Origin: Ignavibacteria bacterium
Lineage (GTDB): Bacteria > Bacteroidota > Ignavibacteria > Ignavibacteriales > Ignavibacteriaceae
DNA: 6,789 bases
Direction of reading: 5' to 3'
NCBI GenBank assembly: GCA_030648225.1
Contig: JAUSIA010000169.1
Span: forward strand, 1 to 6,789
Shown: positions 4,360 to 6,789 of the stretch, piece by piece
Layout of the letters: the number at the start of each line of letters is the position of its first letter
Numbering within the stretch: position 1 is the stretch's first letter
Made by a program: the position numbers and the translations under genes
The notes under the pieces: generated by a model
What the model was told of the DNA's origin: nothing
The model's database searches: none
The model's input: only the letters and a program-made list of their open reading frames with translations

Positions 4360-6789
4360 TTTGATAATTCTTTCTCCAGAAAATCCAATCTTTGAATCGC
4401 TTTTTCTCTCTCGGGATTCATTAAGTATTTTTCTTTTAATCTGGTTTCTGTTATTTCATCTGCAATAAAATAAATAAGTTTTTTTGCATATACGATATAT
4501 TCAACAGCCTTGGGGAAATTTCCTCTTTCGTAATAAATCTCTCCCAGCTTTAGTAGTACCTTCCATGTTAACTCTGTAACGTAATTATTTTTTAGAATTT
4601 CATAGGCTTTTGTAAAACAATTAATTGGATTTGGAATATTTAACTTTTCACTCTTGGTAGAAATTTCTCCAATCAAAAATTCTCTGTGTGCTCTTGTTAT
4701 TGAATTTTTGCTGCAAACCTCAAGAAATTCTTTCTCATTAATAGCATCAAATGCTTCAAGATATTTTTCATTATTTATACAAGCTTCACACAGCAGGATA
4801 TTCGTTTTTACAAAATTTGTTCTGTCATTTAACTCCTGGTATTTATTTTTAATCTCACTTATTAATTCTTCATTAGAATTTTCTTTTTGTAAATACTCAA
4901 GAAATTTAATATTATTAGTATGTTTTTCAGAACCTTCGGGAACCAATTCACGATACTCTTTAACAGTTTTAACTAATTCATCTTTATCACCAAGGCTCGA
5001 AAATAATTTTCCAAGGTAAAATATTTCATCAGCAATTCCTTCTATATTGGCTAACTTAATAAATATCTGTTTAGCTTTCATTAATGAATTGTAAGCATAC
5101 TGGTAATTGCAAATATCAATATTTACTTCACCTAAATTCCCTAGTGCAGAAGCTTCTCCATCTCTGCTCCCAAGTACAGAAAATATTTCTATTGCCTGGC
5201 TGTATTGTTTTATCGCTTCATCAAAAGCACCAAGCTCATAATAATAAATTCCGTAATTAAGAAGATGTTTTGCTTCCTGATCAAGATTGCCGATTGAAAG
5301 ATTTTTTTCATGCGCAGAATCCCAGAATTTCTCAGCGCTGGTATGTTCTCCTTTCATATTATAAATATTGCCAATATTTCTTTCAACCTTTGCTTCCTGG
5401 AGAATTGAGTTAATCTGTTTATAGTATTCAAGAGATTTTTCAAATTCTTTTACTGCATTACCCAGATTATTCCTTAGATAAATCTCAATTAATCCCAGCA
5501 GATTATAGCATTTAGCTTTTTCTTCAATAGAAGTAAAATCGTTTTCAATAATTCTTCTTGCATAATCTTCTGAGACTTCATATTTACCCAAATCAAATTC
5601 CGCATACGCAATCTCGACTAATAATTTTTGCTTTCGTTCTTCATCACTAATTTTCTTTACAAGATGACTGAGAAGATTTTTCCCTTCATCAAGTTCACCA
5701 AGTTCAATCAGGCAGCTTCCTTTTAATATCAGCAATTCATCCTCGGGATCCTCATTAGGTTTTGCTAATAAACTATCAATAATGCCTAAAGCGGATTTTG
5801 CATCATTAAGTTTGTAAAGAGTTTGAGATAGCCAGAAACCCAATTTGGTTTTATATTCATCAGGTAAGGGAAGTTCCAGGAGATGATTTAAAATATTTTT
5901 CTTATAAGAATATGCCGATAATCTTTCTGCTTCATCAATTTCATCTGATAGGATTTTGTAACTTGAAATGAATTGCTTACCAAGTTCATATTGTCTCGCT
6001 AATTCATTCCGGTTGAAATTACTAAATTGTTGGGCAATAGAATCAGCAATTTTAATATGATAGTCTTCTTTATCATCAATAGTTGAATAAACATATTTTT
6101 TCAGACTTTCCGAAGTAAAGGATAATGTGTTTGCAATATTTGATACCTGCAGAATATTTTTTTCTTCAAGGCTTTTTGTATTACCATAAACTTCTTCAGT
6201 TGATATATCATTTAACACAGCAATAACATTTACTTCGGGCAGATTTTCAAAAGAAGATAAAACCTGTGCTGTTTTTATTTCGTCCGGAGTTAAAAGAGAA
6301 AACCTTAGTTTGAATATTTCTTCATGAGAACTCTCAAGCAACTTTTCTGTTTTTTCATCTTCAACTATATCTGGTCCATCAGGAGTAAACCTGATAATAT
6401 TAAGTAGAATTAAATCCCTGATAAAATTGATGATGCTTCCGGGTAATAAATCAGCGTACCTGGTAATTAATTTTTTCAATTGATCTTTTGGAAAGAATGT
6501 CGCTAAAGCAAAATCAAGATATTCGGTTAGATCATCTTCTGTAAAGGGAGATAAATTTATTACACGGGCTTTATTAATAATCTTTTCTGCTGCCCCCGGA
6601 AAATCAGTTCTTTCAGTCAGAATTATATTTATTCCATTTACCTGAAATATGGGAAGCAACCCATTAAAAATATCAAGTGTAAATTCATCAAGAAGATTAA
6701 AATCATCTATAATAATGTTGAACTTTCCCCGACCAAAGTCGGGATGGTTACCAATTTCTGAAGAAATTCTTGTAAAAATGGATTTCAGA
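4341..6789 (-). CDS. STAND/AAA_16-type ATPase with C-terminal TPR array, 5' partial
   Basis: The frame stays open from the right edge to the TAA at 4343-4341, giving 815 codons in the window; the N-terminus is outside. A TTG at 6659 is only an internal codon, because conserved sequence continues upstream of it. Residues 24-34 (window numbering) read NIIIDDFNLLD, a Walker B matching the DDxxWxD block of AAA_16/STAND ATPases. It is followed by the 'INIILTERTDF' strand in sensor-1 position and an 'INLSPFTEDDLTEYL' block equivalent to the L-x-PL-x-x-x-E lid motif of that family. The P-loop must lie outside. From about residue 290 to 780 the protein is TPR-like helical pairs of roughly 40-residue spacing, clearest around 'NLLGLIEIYL', 'NIGNIYNMKGEHTSAEKF', 'NYGIYYYELGAFDEAIKQY', 'NLGEVNIDI' and 'LGEIYYERGNFPKAVEY'. 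The tail is charged and coiled-coil-like. No membrane segment is seen; it is probably cytoplasmic. Such proteins are often fused to an N-terminal Ser/Thr kinase or another sensor, which cannot be judged here. It overlaps the activator gene, so a shared signalling role is likely. Confidence 0.9.
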   Translation of the reverse strand, partial: LKSIFTRISSEIGNHPDFGRGKFNIIIDDFNLLDEFTLDIFNGLLPIFQVNGINIILTERTDFPGAAEKIINKARVINLSPFTEDDLTEYLDFALATFFPKDQLKKLITRYADLLPGSIINFIRDLILLNIIRFTPDGPDIVEDEKTEKLLESSHEEIFKLRFSLLTPDEIKTAQVLSSFENLPEVNVIAVLNDISTEEVYGNTKSLEEKNILQVSNIANTLSFTSESLKKYVYSTIDDKEDYHIKIADSIAQQFSNFNRNELARQYELGKQFISSYKILSDEIDEAERLSAYSYKKNILNHLLELPLPDEYKTKLGFWLSQTLYKLNDAKSALGIIDSLLAKPNEDPEDELLILKGSCLIELGELDEGKNLLSHLVKKISDEERKQKLLVEIAYAEFDLGKYEVSEDYARRIIENDFTSIEEKAKCYNLLGLIEIYLRNNLGNAVKEFEKSLEYYKQINSILQEAKVERNIGNIYNMKGEHTSAEKFWDSAHEKNLSIGNLDQEAKHLLNYGIYYYELGAFDEAIKQYSQAIEIFSVLGSRDGEASALGNLGEVNIDICNYQYAYNSLMKAKQIFIKLANIEGIADEIFYLGKLFSSLGDKDELVKTVKEYRELVPEGSEKHTNNIKFLEYLQKENSNEELISEIKNKYQELNDRTNFVKTNILLCEACINNEKYLEAFDAINEKEFLEVCSKNSITRAHREFLIGEISTKSEKLNIPNPINCFTKAYEILKNNYVTELTWKVLLKLGEIYYERGNFPKAVEYIVYAKKLIYFIADEITETRLKEKYLMNPEREKAIQRLDFLEKELSKWFQKK

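Noticed and set aside
4654..5019. Plus-strand open frame opposite the TPR region
   Set aside because: It is antisense to clear TPR coding sequence, with composition typical of a shadow frame.
6657..6659. TTG as the start codon of the TPR/ATPase protein
   Set aside because: The frame continues upstream to the window edge and encodes the Walker B motif NIIIDDFNLLD, so the real start lies outside the window.

Overview
The window is AT-rich, and every gene I can support lies on the minus strand, so transcription runs from high to low coordinates. Low GC, a TAnnTTTG-type promoter box, a sigma-54 activator, and an amidase-type N-terminus (copper-amine-oxidase-N-like plus AMIN-like) on a secreted protein point to the Bacteroidota/Chlorobiota group. 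Ignavibacteria-like is my best guess. This rests on style of sequence only; no marker gene is present.

Layout in transcription order: (1) 6788-4341 is the C-terminal 815 residues of a large ATPase plus TPR protein of STAND/AAA_16 type, whose 5' end lies outside the window. (2) 4359-2986 is a 457-residue sigma-54-dependent (NtrC-class) activator. It overlaps gene 1 by 19 bases and carries a degenerate receiver-like N-terminus. (3) A 199-base intergenic region holds three short dyads and a sigma-54-like -24/-12 element with exact spacing. (4) 2786-2262 is a small secreted protein made mostly of seven near-identical 16-residue tandem repeats (48 bp each), followed by a strong intrinsic terminator. 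(5) 2093 to the left edge is a secreted protein with its own TAnnTTTG promoter box. It has an amidase-like N-terminal half, a gluzincin HELVH...WHQEA metallopeptidase domain and the beginning of a beta-propeller; its C-terminus lies outside the window.

Working model (inference): genes 1 and 2 form a co-translated signalling pair in which the TPR/ATPase protein senses or scaffolds and the activator is controlled by protein contact rather than phosphorylation. The pair would switch on the secreted repeat protein from the sigma-54-like promoter immediately downstream. The secreted metalloprotease may act on the repeat protein or on the cell envelope, but the terminator and separate promoter mean it need not be in the same regulon. 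The repeat protein resembles no family I know and is the most likely novel item here.
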